This document shows, in pieces, positions 19,203-28,457 of a DNA stretch of 64,000 nucleotides (position 1 is the first letter of the stretch; each line of letters opens with the position of its first letter). Source of the DNA: Pseudomonadota bacterium (GTDB taxonomy: Bacteria > Pseudomonadota > Alphaproteobacteria > Sneathiellales > Sneathiellaceae). The DNA is taken from assembly GCA_024743055.1 (NCBI GenBank), contig JANSXH010000001.1, forward strand, positions 62,001-126,000, given 5' to 3'. Made by a program: the position numbers and the translations under genes. The notes below the pieces were generated by a model. The model did no database searches. It was not told where the DNA came from and saw only the letters and a list, made by a program, of their open reading frames with translations.

Positions 19203-19227
19203 TCATTCGTTAAAGGAGTTCCAGTGC

Positions 19228-20424
19228 ATGGCGACGTTCAAGACACTTGATGACCTGGAGATAGCAGGTAAGACCTTGTTGATGCGGGTAGACTTGAACG
19301 TTCCCATGCAGGATGGTCGAATTTCAGACTTTACCCGCATTGAACGGATCGTGCCGACCGTTCAGGAACTCACAAGGGCGGGTGGTATCGTTGTGCTCCT
19401 GAGTCATTTCGGGCGTCCGAAAGGAAAGCGCAACCCAGACATGTCTTTGCAGCCCCTAGTGGCAGCTTTGTCTGACAGACTTGGTCAGGATATCGCCTTT
19501 GCGGAAGACTGCATTGGTCCGGAGGCGGCGCTGGAAGTTGGTTCCCTTTCGGCTGGTAGCGTCATTCTGCTTGAGAATGTCCGCTTCCATGCTGGTGAAG
19601 AAGCGAATAACAAGGATTTTGCCGCTGAAATGGCAAAACTCGGTGACACATATGTGAATGATGCGTTCTCTTGTTCGCATCGTGCCCATGCATCGACCGA
19701 AGCTCTGGCTCATCTTCTCCCCGCATATGCCGGTCGGAACATGGAGGCGGAGCTTAAGGCACTGGAGGGTGCACTGGAATCACCAAAGCGGCCCGTTATG
19801 GCCATTGTTGGCGGCGCCAAAATCTCGACCAAGCTCGACCTGCTGTTCAATCTGATAGAAAAAGTTGATTTCCTTGTTATCGGTGGCGGGATGGCCAACA
19901 CCTTCCTGAATGCGCAAGGAATTGATGTTGGCGCATCCCTTTGTGAACATGATCTGGCGGACACGGCGTCAGAAATTCTAACAAAGGCCGAAAAAGTAGG
20001 ATGTGAAATTCTGCTCCCTGACAGCGTCGTTTTAGCCAAGGAATTTAAGGCCGGAGCTGAAAACCGGACAGCTGACGTTAGGGACGTCAAAAGTGACGAA
20101 ATGATCCTGGATGCTGGCTCGTCCTCTGCCGGCCTGCTGAAAGAAAAAATGGACGCGGCCCAAACCTTGATCTGGAATGGCCCTCTCGGCGCCTTCGAGA
20201 TTGATCCTTTTGCCGAAGCGACTGTATCTGTTGCCCAGCATGCAGGGAAACTGACATCAGCCGGCTCTCTTATTTCGGTTGCTGGCGGTGGCGATACGGT
20301 TTCGGCACTTGCCAAGGCTGTCGTGACAGACGAGTTCACTTATATTTCAACGGCAGGTGGCGCCTTTCTCGAATGGATGGAAGGCAAGGATTTGCCAGGT
20401 GTTCTGGCCTTAAAAACCTCCTAA
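19228..20424 (+). CDS. pgk: Phosphoglycerate kinase
   Basis: Transfers phosphate from 1,3-bisphosphoglycerate to ADP. 398 residues, a normal bacterial length. Motifs: [20 protein letters not shown] near 14-33, [10 protein letters not shown] near 57, [13 protein letters not shown] near 142, [12 protein letters not shown] near 190, and the nucleotide-binding [11 protein letters not shown] near 354. AAGGAG precedes the ATG. 25 bases after gap. Confidence 0.98.
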   Translation: MATFKTLDDLEIAGKTLLMRVDLNVPMQDGRISDFTRIERIVPTVQELTRAGGIVVLLSHFGRPKGKRNPDMSLQPLVAALSDRLGQDIAFAEDCIGPEAALEVGSLSAGSVILLENVRFHAGEEANNKDFAAEMAKLGDTYVNDAFSCSHRAHASTEALAHLLPAYAGRNMEAELKALEGALESPKRPVMAIVGGAKISTKLDLLFNLIEKVDFLVIGGGMANTFLNAQGIDVGASLCEHDLADTASEILTKAEKVGCEILLPDSVVLAKEFKAGAENRTADVRDVKSDEMILDAGSSSAGLLKEKMDAAQTLIWNGPLGAFEIDPFAEATVSVAQHAGKLTSAGSLISVAGGGDTVSALAKAVVTDEFTYISTAGGAFLEWMEGKDLPGVLALKTS

Positions 20425-20453
20425 CTCCTAATCCACTATAAAAGGCTGTGACA

Positions 20454-21464
20454 ATGACTGAGATGGGTATGGAAGAGGTTGCTGAAGCTCTGGTAGCAAA
20501 GGGCAAAGGCATCCTGGCTGCTGACGAAAGCACGGGTACCATTAAAAAACGGCTCGACAGCATCAACACAGAAAGTACGGAAGAAACGCGCCGTGATTAT
20601 CGTGAGCTCCTTTTCACCGCAGAGGGCATTGAAAACTATATCAGCGGCGTGATTCTCTATGATGAGACCATTCGCCAAAAGTCAGTTTCTGGTCCGAAGC
20701 TGGTGGATATTCTGAATGATAACGGAATTTTCCCGGGCATAAAGGTTGATATGGGTGCGAAACCCCTCGCCTTTTCAGAGGGAGAACTTGTCACAGAAGG
20801 TCTAGACGGACTTCGCGATCGCCTCAATAAATATCGTGAGCTCGGCGCTCGATTTGCTAAATGGCGGGCCGTTATCTCCATCGGAAACGGTGCTCCCAGT
20901 CAATATTGTATTGATGTCAACGCCCATGCCTTGGCGAGATATGCCGCTTTGTGTCAGGAAGCCGGACTTGTTCCCATCGTCGAGCCGGAAGTGTTGATGG
21001 ATGGAGATCACAGCATAGATGAGTGCTATGCCGTCACTGAAACGGCGCTAAAATCTGTTTTTGATGAGCTTTATAAGCAGCGCGTGGTACTGGAACAGAT
21101 GCTTCTAAAGCCAAATATGGTACTGTCTGGAAGTGATTGTCCTAAGCAGGCGGATATTGAAGAAGTTGCTTCAAAGACTATCTATTGTTTCGAGCAAACA
21201 GTCCCCGCTTCCGTCCCTGGCATTGTTTTCCTGTCGGGCGGACAGTCCGCACAGACGGCGACAGCTCATCTCAACGCCATGAATAATCTCGACAAACATC
21301 CATGGGAGATCAGCTTTTCCTTTGGCCGTGCCCTTCAGTCGGATGCGCTGACTGCCTGGCAGGGACAAAGCGATAATAAAGACGCTGCCCAAGCAGCTTT
21401 TATCAAACGGGCCGGGTTGGTCGGTGCAGCAAGAGACGGCAGCTATTCAGCTGACATGGAATGA
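20454..21464 (+). CDS. Fructose-bisphosphate aldolase, class I
   Basis: Cleaves fructose-1,6-bisphosphate by a Schiff-base mechanism. About 336 residues and clearly of the eukaryote-like class I type: KGILAADESTGTIKKRLDSI near 18-37, GARFAKWRAV near 135, VEPEVLMDGDH near 176 and LLKPNMVLSG near 222, whose lysine is the expected Schiff-base residue, then FLSGGQSAQTATAHLNAMN. No class II zinc histidine pattern is present. ATG at 20454 is preferred over GTG at 20448 because AAAGG lies about 8 bases before it. Confidence 0.95.
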   Translation: MTEMGMEEVAEALVAKGKGILAADESTGTIKKRLDSINTESTEETRRDYRELLFTAEGIENYISGVILYDETIRQKSVSGPKLVDILNDNGIFPGIKVDMGAKPLAFSEGELVTEGLDGLRDRLNKYRELGARFAKWRAVISIGNGAPSQYCIDVNAHALARYAALCQEAGLVPIVEPEVLMDGDHSIDECYAVTETALKSVFDELYKQRVVLEQMLLKPNMVLSGSDCPKQADIEEVASKTIYCFEQTVPASVPGIVFLSGGQSAQTATAHLNAMNNLDKHPWEISFSFGRALQSDALTAWQGQSDNKDAAQAAFIKRAGLVGAARDGSYSADME

Positions 21465-21474
21465 GAGCAGACCA

Positions 21475-22134
21475 ATGGTAATCACCCATGAAGACGAGAA
21501 GATCCGCCCCCGCCTCTATTTAATTTCGCCACCGACAATCGATCTGGACGTATTTGAGGAAAATTTCAAAGCGGCGGCCTTTGCCGGCGATATCGCCTGT
21601 TTTCAGCTCCGATTGAAGGACAGGCCGAGGAAGGAAATAATTGTTGCCACTCAAAGGCTGATGCCGATCGCCGAAGAGGCCGGCATCGCCTTTATTCTCA
21701 ACGATGATCCCGCACTCGCAAAAGAACTAAGCACAGATGGTGTCCATGTCGGACAGGAGGACATGACCTACCGGGAAGCCAGAGAAATGCTTGGGCCGGA
21801 CGCCATTGTTGGCGTTACCTGCAAAAACTCTCGACATCTAGCCATGGAAGCGGCAGGTGACGGGGCAGATTATGTCGCTTTTGGTGCCTTCTTCCCAACT
21901 GATACCAAGGATAAAACCGTCCATGCGGATCCTGAGATCCTTGAATGGTGGTCCGGTCTTGCCGAAATTCCCTGCGTCGCCATAGGCGGTATCACCGTGA
22001 AAAATGCCAGCATTCTGGTAAAAAGCGGCGCAGATTTCCTCGCTGTCTCCGGTGGTGTCTGGAATTATCCCAAAGGACCCGCCGCCGCCGTAACTGACTT
22101 TAATCAGATGATTGATACACATCAGTCAACCTGA
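21475..22134 (+). CDS. thiE: Thiamine phosphate synthase-like protein
   Basis: ThiE-family TIM barrel, which joins the pyrimidine and thiazole halves of thiamine. About 219 residues from the ATG at 21475. Family motifs: CFQLRLKDRPRKE near 40, FILNDDPALAKELSTDGVHV near 73-92, GQEDMTYREA, DYVAFGAFFPTDTKDKT near 140, and VAIGGITVKNAS. The usual thiamine-phosphate-loop glycine/serine pattern is varied (GVTCKNSRH), so activity is likely but not certain. No THI-box riboswitch precedes it, in keeping with its place inside a carbon-metabolism operon rather than a thi operon. It supplies the cofactor of transketolase at the other end of the run. Confidence 0.85.
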   Translation: MVITHEDEKIRPRLYLISPPTIDLDVFEENFKAAAFAGDIACFQLRLKDRPRKEIIVATQRLMPIAEEAGIAFILNDDPALAKELSTDGVHVGQEDMTYREAREMLGPDAIVGVTCKNSRHLAMEAAGDGADYVAFGAFFPTDTKDKTVHADPEILEWWSGLAEIPCVAIGGITVKNASILVKSGADFLAVSGGVWNYPKGPAAAVTDFNQMIDTHQST

Positions 22135-22178
22135 TACTGTCCCGCCAATTTTAATCCTGAGAATAATTGAGCCCCGAC

Positions 22179-22742
22179 ATGAAAATTAATGGAAACGCTA
22201 TCCGCCCCGGCAATGTGGTTGAACATAAGGGAGGCCTTTGGGTTGCTGTCAAAATTCAGCATACCCAACCTGGAAAAGGTGGAGCATATTTACAGGTCGA
22301 ACTGAAAAATCTGCGCGACGGCACCAAACTGAACGAACGGTTTCGAGCGTCTGAATCCGTGGAGAAAGTCCGTCTTGAGCAGAAGCCGCATCAATTCCTG
22401 TTTGAAGACGGCGAAATGCTGACCTTTATGGACACAGCTTCCTACGAGCAGGTATCAATTGCTAAGGATATGATCGGTGAGCGGGCGGTCTATTTGCAAG
22501 ACGGTATGGATGTGGAAATTGAATTTCATGAGGAAAGCCCTCTGACGGTCATTCTTCCTGAACAGGTTACCCTTGAAATCAGTGAAACCGAGCCAACAGT
22601 TAAAGGCCAGACGGCAGCGTCTTCCTACAAACCTGCGATCCTCGAAAACGGTCAACGCATCATGGTGCCGCCATTTTGCGGTGTTGGTGAGAAAATCATT
22701 GTCAATACGGAAACAAGCGAGTATCTCAAGCGGGCGGATTAG
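22179..22742 (+). CDS. efp: Elongation factor P
   Basis: Enters the ribosomal E site and relieves stalling at consecutive prolines. About 187 residues. The KOW-like N-terminal domain carries the loop QPGKGGA, where K33 is the position that is lysylated or otherwise modified in other species; OB domains follow, ending with the conserved [24 protein letters not shown] at 22179 gives the standard N-terminus [12 protein letters not shown]. 44 bases after the ThiE-like gene. Confidence 0.97.
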   Translation: MKINGNAIRPGNVVEHKGGLWVAVKIQHTQPGKGGAYLQVELKNLRDGTKLNERFRASESVEKVRLEQKPHQFLFEDGEMLTFMDTASYEQVSIAKDMIGERAVYLQDGMDVEIEFHEESPLTVILPEQVTLEISETEPTVKGQTAASSYKPAILENGQRIMVPPFCGVGEKIIVNTETSEYLKRAD

Positions 22743-22796
22743 TCGGGCCGTATTTTGGCACATCGCCAACTCCGAAATTTATCAGGTATATAGACA

Positions 22797-23600
22797 ATGG
22801 CGAGAAAATCCGCCCTCATCAATGCAATGGAACTGTCTGCCCGCAAAGCAGCACGCAAACTTTTGCGGGATTTCAATGAAGTGGAACATCTGCAGGTTTC
22901 CCGCAAGGGCCCAGCTGATTTCGTCACTCAGGCGGATTTGACCGCAGAGGCAACCTTGCGCGAAGAATTGGGCCGCTTGCGGCCAGAGTTCGGCTTTATC
23001 CTGGAAGAAGGTGGCGTTGTTGAGGCTCAGGATGGGATTCATTACTGGGTTGTTGATCCTTTGGATGGCACGACAAACTTTTTACACGGCCTCCCCCATT
23101 TCGCTATTTCCATCGGCGTTAAAGCAGGTAAGGACATTATTGCTGGAATTGTCCTGGACCCCGTGAAGGATGAGCTTTTCTGGGCTGAAAAAGGTCAGGG
23201 GTCCTTCCTGAATGATCGCCGTCTTCGGGTATCAAGCAGAAAGAAAATGGCTGATTGCATCCTGGCAACCGGCATTCCCTTTGTTGGCATTGCAGATCAT
23301 GACAAATTCCTGAAAGAAGTGGCCGAAGTCATGTCCGTTTCTGCTGGTATACGAAGGTATGGAGCCGCAGCTCTTGACCTGGCTTATGTCGCCGCAGGAC
23401 GTTTTGACGGATTTTGGGAACGGAATTTATCCGAATGGGATATTGCCGCCGGTATCATCATTGCTCGAGAGGCCGGTGCTCTCGTCAGTCAGCTCGATGG
23501 CGGTGAAAAGATGCTGGAGAAAGGCGATATTCTCGCCACCAATGACGGTATCAACCAGGCAATGCTGGATATTTTCCGGAAAATCCGCCTTGGAAGATGA
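22797..23600 (+). CDS. suhB: Inositol monophosphatase family protein (SuhB-like)
   Basis: Mg-dependent, Li-sensitive phosphatase family. 267 residues. Metal and phosphate site: E70-E71 in FILEEGG, then WVVDPLDGTTNFLHG at about 84-98, and the C-terminal SEWDIAAGIIIAREAGA near 210. The E. coli homologue SuhB also acts in rRNA antitermination, so either role is possible. Located 54 bases after efp, same strand; last gene before a 213-base gap. Confidence 0.92.
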   Translation: MARKSALINAMELSARKAARKLLRDFNEVEHLQVSRKGPADFVTQADLTAEATLREELGRLRPEFGFILEEGGVVEAQDGIHYWVVDPLDGTTNFLHGLPHFAISIGVKAGKDIIAGIVLDPVKDELFWAEKGQGSFLNDRRLRVSSRKKMADCILATGIPFVGIADHDKFLKEVAEVMSVSAGIRRYGAAALDLAYVAAGRFDGFWERNLSEWDIAAGIIIAREAGALVSQLDGGEKMLEKGDILATNDGINQAMLDIFRKIRLGR

Positions 23601-23691
23601 TGCTTACCCTGCCATCAACTGATCGCCCAGGGACAAGCCAATAATCTATATGGTTAACTAAAGGATTGTAGCTTAGTCGAGGCTAAGTTAA

Positions 23692-23709
23692 TGTGCAGCT
23701 TAATGCACA
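23692..23709 (+). promoter_or_regulatory. Possible operator (TGTGCA-N6-TGCACA palindrome)
   Basis: A perfect 6-bp inverted repeat with 6-base spacing, about 105 bases upstream of the OmpA-like gene, in the only sizable gap between suhB and the OmpA/MotA/MotB-like module. It is next to another small dyad around 23670-23685 (CTTAG/CTAAG). Function unknown; could be a regulator site for the module. Confidence 0.25.
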
Positions 23710-23813
23710 AGGCTGCCGCAAAGTTGACACTATGCATAGGCAGATTTGGCAGGAATGACGCAAATTATTCATTCAATTTGCCAGATTGGATGTATCCGGA
23801 AGGGAGGCAGCAA

Positions 23814-24830
23814 ATGATCAGGAGGTCGGCGGTAGAATTTTTACCCCGGACCACTGGTATTTTGACTGTTTTTTTGACTTTATTTTTTGTAGCCGCCTTC
23901 CCATCAAAAGCCGAGCAAACAACTTCAAGTTCCGCTACTGATCGGCCTTCTGTTGAAATCAACCTGGACGCCATAAACGGCACTGGCGCTGTCTCAGCCT
24001 CAGAAGCGACTGCCCAAACAACAAAAAGAATAGTAGACGGTCGGGAGGTCATTATCCTGACCCCACCTTCCCTGCAAGAAAAAGAAGTCGCCGAAAAGAT
24101 TGCCCTGCCTCGGAAGCGACCTCCGGAGGTGATTCTGGCCGTAGACACGCCCGAAGCGGTAGCAGCTAAGGAAGACAAGGTATCAGTTGCGGAGCCTATA
24201 GAAGCTGAAATAAAATCACCGCTTGATGAAACTAAAGTCGCGGCAATTGATGTTATAACCTCGGCAACTATCGCGCCATTAGTAGAAGAAAAAACACTTC
24301 CAACGCCAGCGCCTAAAGTCGAAGCAGTCGTAGAGCCTGCGGCAGATAAAAAGACACCCATCCCGTCGGCAGAAGATTTAGCAGCGACAAAAAAAGATAT
24401 CGCTGAAACAGCGGCGTCCAAGATCACTGAGCAGAAGGAAGAAATTCAAATAGCTGCTGTCGATCCGCAAAAAGAAATAGAAGATGCAGCGAAGGAAGCT
24501 GTCTCGACAAATGATAAATTGGAAGAAGGTCAGATTCTAAGCCTTCAATATTCTGCCGGTGAAGTTGACTTGCCTGAAACTGCCGATGAAAAAATTCAGT
24601 CTATATACGAGCAGCTTAGTACTGATCAACGGACAGTACAGTTAATCGCTTATGCAACAGCCAATAACAACAGTGCCGCCCGGCGTCTGTCCCTTGGGCG
24701 GGCTTTGGCTGTAAGATCCAAACTCCTTGAGCTTGGAATGAGCAATAAGCAAATTGAAGTGCGGGCATTAGGATCGCCGCAAGGTGAAGATCCCTCCGAC
24801 CGCCTTGACCTAGTTTTGATTGCGCGGTGA
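23814..24830 (+). CDS. Secreted OmpA-domain-like protein of a MotA/MotB-like module
   Basis: About 338 residues. An N-terminal signal peptide (hydrophobic core ILTVFLTLFFVAAFPSKAEQ) leads to a long Ala/Glu/Lys/Thr-rich, probably disordered region, and a C-terminal domain of about 90 residues that resembles OmpA (VQLIAYATANNNSAARRLSL near 273, GRALAVRSKLLELGMSNKQI following). The peptidoglycan-binding TDxxG pattern is degenerate, so binding is uncertain. The start at 23814 is well supported by GGGAGG 7 bases upstream. Its stop lies 2 bases before the MotA-like gene, so the two are almost certainly co-translated. Probable role: a periplasmic partner of the following channel proteins (inference). 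Confidence 0.75.
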   Translation: MIRRSAVEFLPRTTGILTVFLTLFFVAAFPSKAEQTTSSSATDRPSVEINLDAINGTGAVSASEATAQTTKRIVDGREVIILTPPSLQEKEVAEKIALPRKRPPEVILAVDTPEAVAAKEDKVSVAEPIEAEIKSPLDETKVAAIDVITSATIAPLVEEKTLPTPAPKVEAVVEPAADKKTPIPSAEDLAATKKDIAETAASKITEQKEEIQIAAVDPQKEIEDAAKEAVSTNDKLEEGQILSLQYSAGEVDLPETADEKIQSIYEQLSTDQRTVQLIAYATANNNSAARRLSLGRALAVRSKLLELGMSNKQIEVRALGSPQGEDPSDRLDLVLIAR

Positions 24831-24832
24831 CC

Positions 24833-26029
24833 ATGACGACATTATCTGGTTTGGAAACACAAAGCCTTGTTGGCACGCCCAACATCAAAAAACCCCGGCG
24901 ATATCTTATCCGGATGATCTTCTTCCTGGCTGTGATTGCTGCCATCACCGCCCTTCTCTACCCACAGATCGAAATCGCCTTTTTCGCCAACCCAGCCTTG
25001 AATGGCCTGATACTGCTGGTTTTGATCTTTGGTATCTTCTTTATTTTCCGTCAGGTTTTTATCGTAAATGGCGAGATTAACTGGACGGCCAGTCTCAAAC
25101 GGATGGAAGCAGGTGCTCCACCACTGCGCGGGCCGAAACTTCTTGCTCCACTTGCCACAATAATCGGCGATTCAAATGGTCCCATCCGTCTCACGGCGGT
25201 AACCATGAATACTATTCTCGACAGCATTGGCGCCCGGTTAGAAGAAGGACGAGATATCTCCCGCTATTTGATCAATGTTCTGGTCTTTCTGGGCCTGTTG
25301 GGAACATTCTGGGGACTACTGGAGACAGTTGATAGCGTTGGTGCTGCCATCTCAACCCTTAATGTCGGCGCCGGAGACTTTTCCAAAGTCTTTGATGAAC
25401 TGAAAGTTGGTCTGGAGAAACCGCTGGCCGGTATGGCCATTGCTTTTTCATCCTCCCTCTTTGGATTATCTGGCTCCCTTGTCCTCGGTTTCCTGGATAT
25501 GCAATCGGGCCAGGCACAGAACCGTTTCTATACAGACCTTGAGGAGTGGCTGACTTCTATCACGCGCTTCTCTTCCTCCACCGGCAGTGTGATCGCCGAT
25601 GGTGACCAGAGCGTGCCAGCCTATGTGCAAGCATTGCTCGAGCAAACAGCAGAAAGTCTCAACAATCTACAGCGCACCTTAAGCCGCAATGAGGACAAAA
25701 GAGGCTCTGCAGAGTCTTCCATGATTAGTCTCAGCGAAAGACTGGCTGCTCTTACGGACCAGATGCGAACAGAGCAGGAGTTGCTTGTAAAGCTGGCTGA
25801 AACTCAAGCGGATCTGAAACCGGTTTTAGAAAGAGTTGCAAAGTCGAATGAACAGGCAGGCCTCGATCAAGCCAGCCGTAATCATCTCAGAAATATGGAT
25901 GTTCATATGGTCCGTTTGCTTGAAGAAAGCGCGGACGGACGGGAACATATGGTGCAGGAGATCCGAAGCGACATTAAGCTCCTCACCAGAACCATCGCCG
26001 CGATTGCTGAAGAAAATCGTCGTGGTTAG
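24833..26029 (+). CDS. MotA/TolQ/ExbB-family inner-membrane protein
   Basis: About 398 residues. Transmembrane segments near 25-45, 58-78, 147-167 and 201-223. The proton-channel family core is visible as FLGLLGTFWGLLETVDSVGA near 152-171 and the second core helix AGMAIAFSSSLFGLSGSLVL near 199-218. A long cytoplasmic coiled-coil tail (about 270-398) is unlike TolQ and ordinary MotA. Paired with a MotB-like protein 33 bases downstream. Not the flagellar stator by context (no flagellar genes near), and tolQ is elsewhere in the window; this is a third type of ion-driven envelope module. A GTG at 24827 overlapping the upstream stop is an alternative start. Confidence 0.8.
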   Translation: MTTLSGLETQSLVGTPNIKKPRRYLIRMIFFLAVIAAITALLYPQIEIAFFANPALNGLILLVLIFGIFFIFRQVFIVNGEINWTASLKRMEAGAPPLRGPKLLAPLATIIGDSNGPIRLTAVTMNTILDSIGARLEEGRDISRYLINVLVFLGLLGTFWGLLETVDSVGAAISTLNVGAGDFSKVFDELKVGLEKPLAGMAIAFSSSLFGLSGSLVLGFLDMQSGQAQNRFYTDLEEWLTSITRFSSSTGSVIADGDQSVPAYVQALLEQTAESLNNLQRTLSRNEDKRGSAESSMISLSERLAALTDQMRTEQELLVKLAETQADLKPVLERVAKSNEQAGLDQASRNHLRNMDVHMVRLLEESADGREHMVQEIRSDIKLLTRTIAAIAEENRRG

Positions 26030-26062
26030 TAAGTCGATTACCGTGATTAACGGAGTGCAATA

Positions 26063-27487
26063 ATGGCCCGGAGGCGGACAGGAAGCCGTGCCAATTATGA
26101 AATCTGGCCAGGATTTGTCGATGCCCTGACAACCCTCCTGCTGGTCATCATATTTCTATTGGTCGTCTTTGTACTTGCACAATTCTTCTTGTCACAAGCC
26201 CTATCCGGACGAGACGCCGCCCTTGAGAAGCTGAATCAGCAGGTCAACGAACTCGCAGATCTTTTGGCGTTGGAAAGACGCACCAGTGCCCAATTGGAAA
26301 ATGAAATTAGTCAGATGACAATTGATCTGGCTAGAACCCAAGAAGAGCGGGATAGCGTCATTATTCAATTGGATACGCTAACAAGCCGTGCTCTCTCAGC
26401 CGAGGAAGATCGGGATCGTTTAACTATTTTATTACGGGAGCAAACGGAAAAAACGCTTGCAGCAGAGACGGCTCTGGCGGAGGCAGCGGAAAAACTCACC
26501 GTCAGCGAGGAAACGGTCCGGGCCAACCTTGCGGAGCTCGAAAGCCTAAAACGCGATATAGGTTCTCTTCAAGACCTCCGAAAGAAGCTTGAAGAAGAGG
26601 TTGCCGAAATGGCGGCCAAACTCAAGTTGAGTGATGAGCAAATTGAGAAGCTGACGGCAACAGTGGCTGAGAAAGAAACAGAAGTTGGAAATCTTCGTGA
26701 CCGAAGTAAGGAACTCGAAGCCCGACTTGCCGATGAAAGTAACAAAACGGTCCTGGCCCAGAAAGATATTGAAGAACGAGACATACGGCTTGCAGAACTA
26801 CAAACACTCTATTTGCAAACCCAAGACAAGCTCACAGAAGAAGAAGATCTGTCGGCGGCGGCCAGGGCACAGGTCGCCTTACTCACTAGCCAGCTTAACG
26901 CCTTGCGGACTGAACTCGCGAAACTGAACCAGGCCCTTGAAGCCAGCGAGGCTAAGGATATCGAACAACAAGCGCAAATTGCTGATCTTGGAAAACGATT
27001 GAACCAGGCACTGGCCCAGAAGGTCCAGGAGCTGCAGCAATATCGATCTGAATTTTTTGGTAAGCTTCGGCAGGTTCTTCGAAATCGGCCCGGCATCAGT
27101 ATTGTCGGTGACCGGTTCGTTTTTCAGTCAGAAGTTTTATTTGGCGAAGGACAGGCAGAGCTGGGACCAGAGGGCCGAGATGATATGGCCAAATTTGCTG
27201 CAACATTGCTCAGCATTGCCAAAGATATTCCCACCGATATTGACTGGATCTTGCGCGTTGATGGTCATACTGACAGTCAGCCGATCCGCACTGCCCGCTT
27301 CCCGTCGAACTGGGAACTGTCTATGGCCCGTGCTTTATCCGTCACGAAGTTTCTGATCAGCCAAGGGATCCCACCCAACCGATTAGCGCCTACCGGCTTT
27401 GGGGAATTTCAACCAATCGATGACCGTGAAGACGAAATCGGCTATTTACGGAACCGTCGGATCGAATTGAAATTGACGGAAAGATAG
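26063..27487 (+). CDS. MotB-like protein with long coiled coil and OmpA peptidoglycan-binding domain
   Basis: 474 residues. A short basic N-terminus leads to one transmembrane segment (about 17-44) that starts WPGFVDALTTLLLVIIFLLV; D20 occupies the place of the proton-binding aspartate of MotB. Residues about 48-330 form a Glu/Leu/Lys-rich coiled coil, far longer than in MotB. The C-terminal OmpA domain (about 350-474) has FGEGQAELGPEGRDDMAKFA, the binding motif RVDGHTDSQPIRTARFPSNW and the closing YLRNRRIELKL. GGAG precedes the ATG. Expected to anchor the MotA-like partner to peptidoglycan across a wide gap; the transported ion and driven process are unknown. Confidence 0.82.
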   Translation: MARRRTGSRANYEIWPGFVDALTTLLLVIIFLLVVFVLAQFFLSQALSGRDAALEKLNQQVNELADLLALERRTSAQLENEISQMTIDLARTQEERDSVIIQLDTLTSRALSAEEDRDRLTILLREQTEKTLAAETALAEAAEKLTVSEETVRANLAELESLKRDIGSLQDLRKKLEEEVAEMAAKLKLSDEQIEKLTATVAEKETEVGNLRDRSKELEARLADESNKTVLAQKDIEERDIRLAELQTLYLQTQDKLTEEEDLSAAARAQVALLTSQLNALRTELAKLNQALEASEAKDIEQQAQIADLGKRLNQALAQKVQELQQYRSEFFGKLRQVLRNRPGISIVGDRFVFQSEVLFGEGQAELGPEGRDDMAKFAATLLSIAKDIPTDIDWILRVDGHTDSQPIRTARFPSNWELSMARALSVTKFLISQGIPPNRLAPTGFGEFQPIDDREDEIGYLRNRRIELKLTER

Positions 27488-27497
27488 CCGATTTCCA

Positions 27498-28457
27498 ATG
27501 TCTAACACGTCCAGCCAGGCAGAACGGCCCGCCGAGAATATTCTTGTTATTAAACACGGAGCCCTTGGCGATGTGATCCTTGCGCAATCCCCATTTCAGG
27601 CAATCAGGAAACATCATCCTGATGCAAAAATTACGCTGCTAACAACAAAGCCCTTTGCCAGTTTCTTGGAGAAGTCAGGTTTATTTGACGAGATTTGGAC
27701 TGATGACAGACCAAAACTCTGGCATTTCAAAAAGCTGTTTACTCTAATTGATAAACTACGTTCAGGAAATTTTGACCGCGTCTATGATCTTCAAACATCA
27801 ACAAGATCAAATAGTTATTTGCGTTTCTTTCCAAACAACCGCAAGCCAGAATGGTGCGGTGTTGCCAAGGGCTGCTCTCATCCTCATCTTAGCCCTCTTC
27901 GCACCAAAATCCATACAATAGAGCGTCATGTAGATCAGCTGGGAGTGGCAGGCATTGACGACATTCCGGCAGCGGATTTCAGCTGGGCCTATACAGATAC
28001 TTCTAAATTTTACCTGCCAGAGCAATTTGCACTGTTGGTTCCGGGGGGATCCGCCCACCGACCTGAAAAAAGATGGCCAGAATCAAAATTTGCAGCCTTG
28101 GCCGCCTATCTAAATGAGAAGCGTGTGACGCCAGTTCTGATCGGAGGCAGCGCAGAGACTGAGGCCATTGCTGAAATCAGGGAGGCCTGCCCCGATGCAA
28201 TTGATCTTTCTTCTCAGACAGAATTGGGGGACATTGCTGCTCTTGGAAATATGGCAAAGATTGCAATCGGAAATGATACAGGCCCACTACATCTTATTTC
28301 CGCTGTTGGTTGCAGTACGATTGTTCTTTTCTCAAATGCGTCCGATCCACATATGTCGAGACCAAGAGGCCGTGATGTGACCGTACTTCAAAAAGATAGT
28401 CTTTCGGATCTGAGCCTCGAGGAGGTCCTTAAATCAATGGATCCCAAGGTCCCATGA
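27498..28457 (+). CDS. Glycosyltransferase family 9 (heptosyltransferase-like)
   Basis: 319 residues. ADP-heptose:LPS heptosyltransferase fold: N-terminal ILVIKHGALGDVILAQSPF near 15-33, donor-site LVPGGSAHRPEKRWP near 180, and GNDTGPLHLISAVGCSTIVL near 262. It would add a heptose or related sugar to lipopolysaccharide core on the cytoplasmic face. Begins 10 bases after the MotB-like gene and overlaps the next glycosyltransferase by 4 bases (ATGA), so all five genes from 23814 look like one transcript. Confidence 0.88.
   Translation: MSNTSSQAERPAENILVIKHGALGDVILAQSPFQAIRKHHPDAKITLLTTKPFASFLEKSGLFDEIWTDDRPKLWHFKKLFTLIDKLRSGNFDRVYDLQTSTRSNSYLRFFPNNRKPEWCGVAKGCSHPHLSPLRTKIHTIERHVDQLGVAGIDDIPAADFSWAYTDTSKFYLPEQFALLVPGGSAHRPEKRWPESKFAALAAYLNEKRVTPVLIGGSAETEAIAEIREACPDAIDLSSQTELGDIAALGNMAKIAIGNDTGPLHLISAVGCSTIVLFSNASDPHMSRPRGRDVTVLQKDSLSDLSLEEVLKSMDPKVP

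Noticed and set aside
19710-20339. Long minus-strand frame opposite pgk
   Set aside because: Shadow of pgk with no motif; pgk has complete catalytic motifs.
22087-22178. Thiamine (TPP) riboswitch before thiE/efp
   Set aside because: thiE-like gene follows fba within 10 bases and no TPP aptamer motifs are visible upstream.
23765-24427. Minus-strand frame opposite the OmpA-like gene
   Set aside because: Antisense of an Ala/Glu/Thr-rich coding region; composition artefact.
24833-27487. Zorya-type anti-phage system (ZorA/ZorB-like MotA/MotB pair)
   Set aside because: No ZorC, ZorD or ZorE-like gene is adjacent; neighbours are an OmpA-like protein and glycosyltransferases, so an envelope role is more likely.
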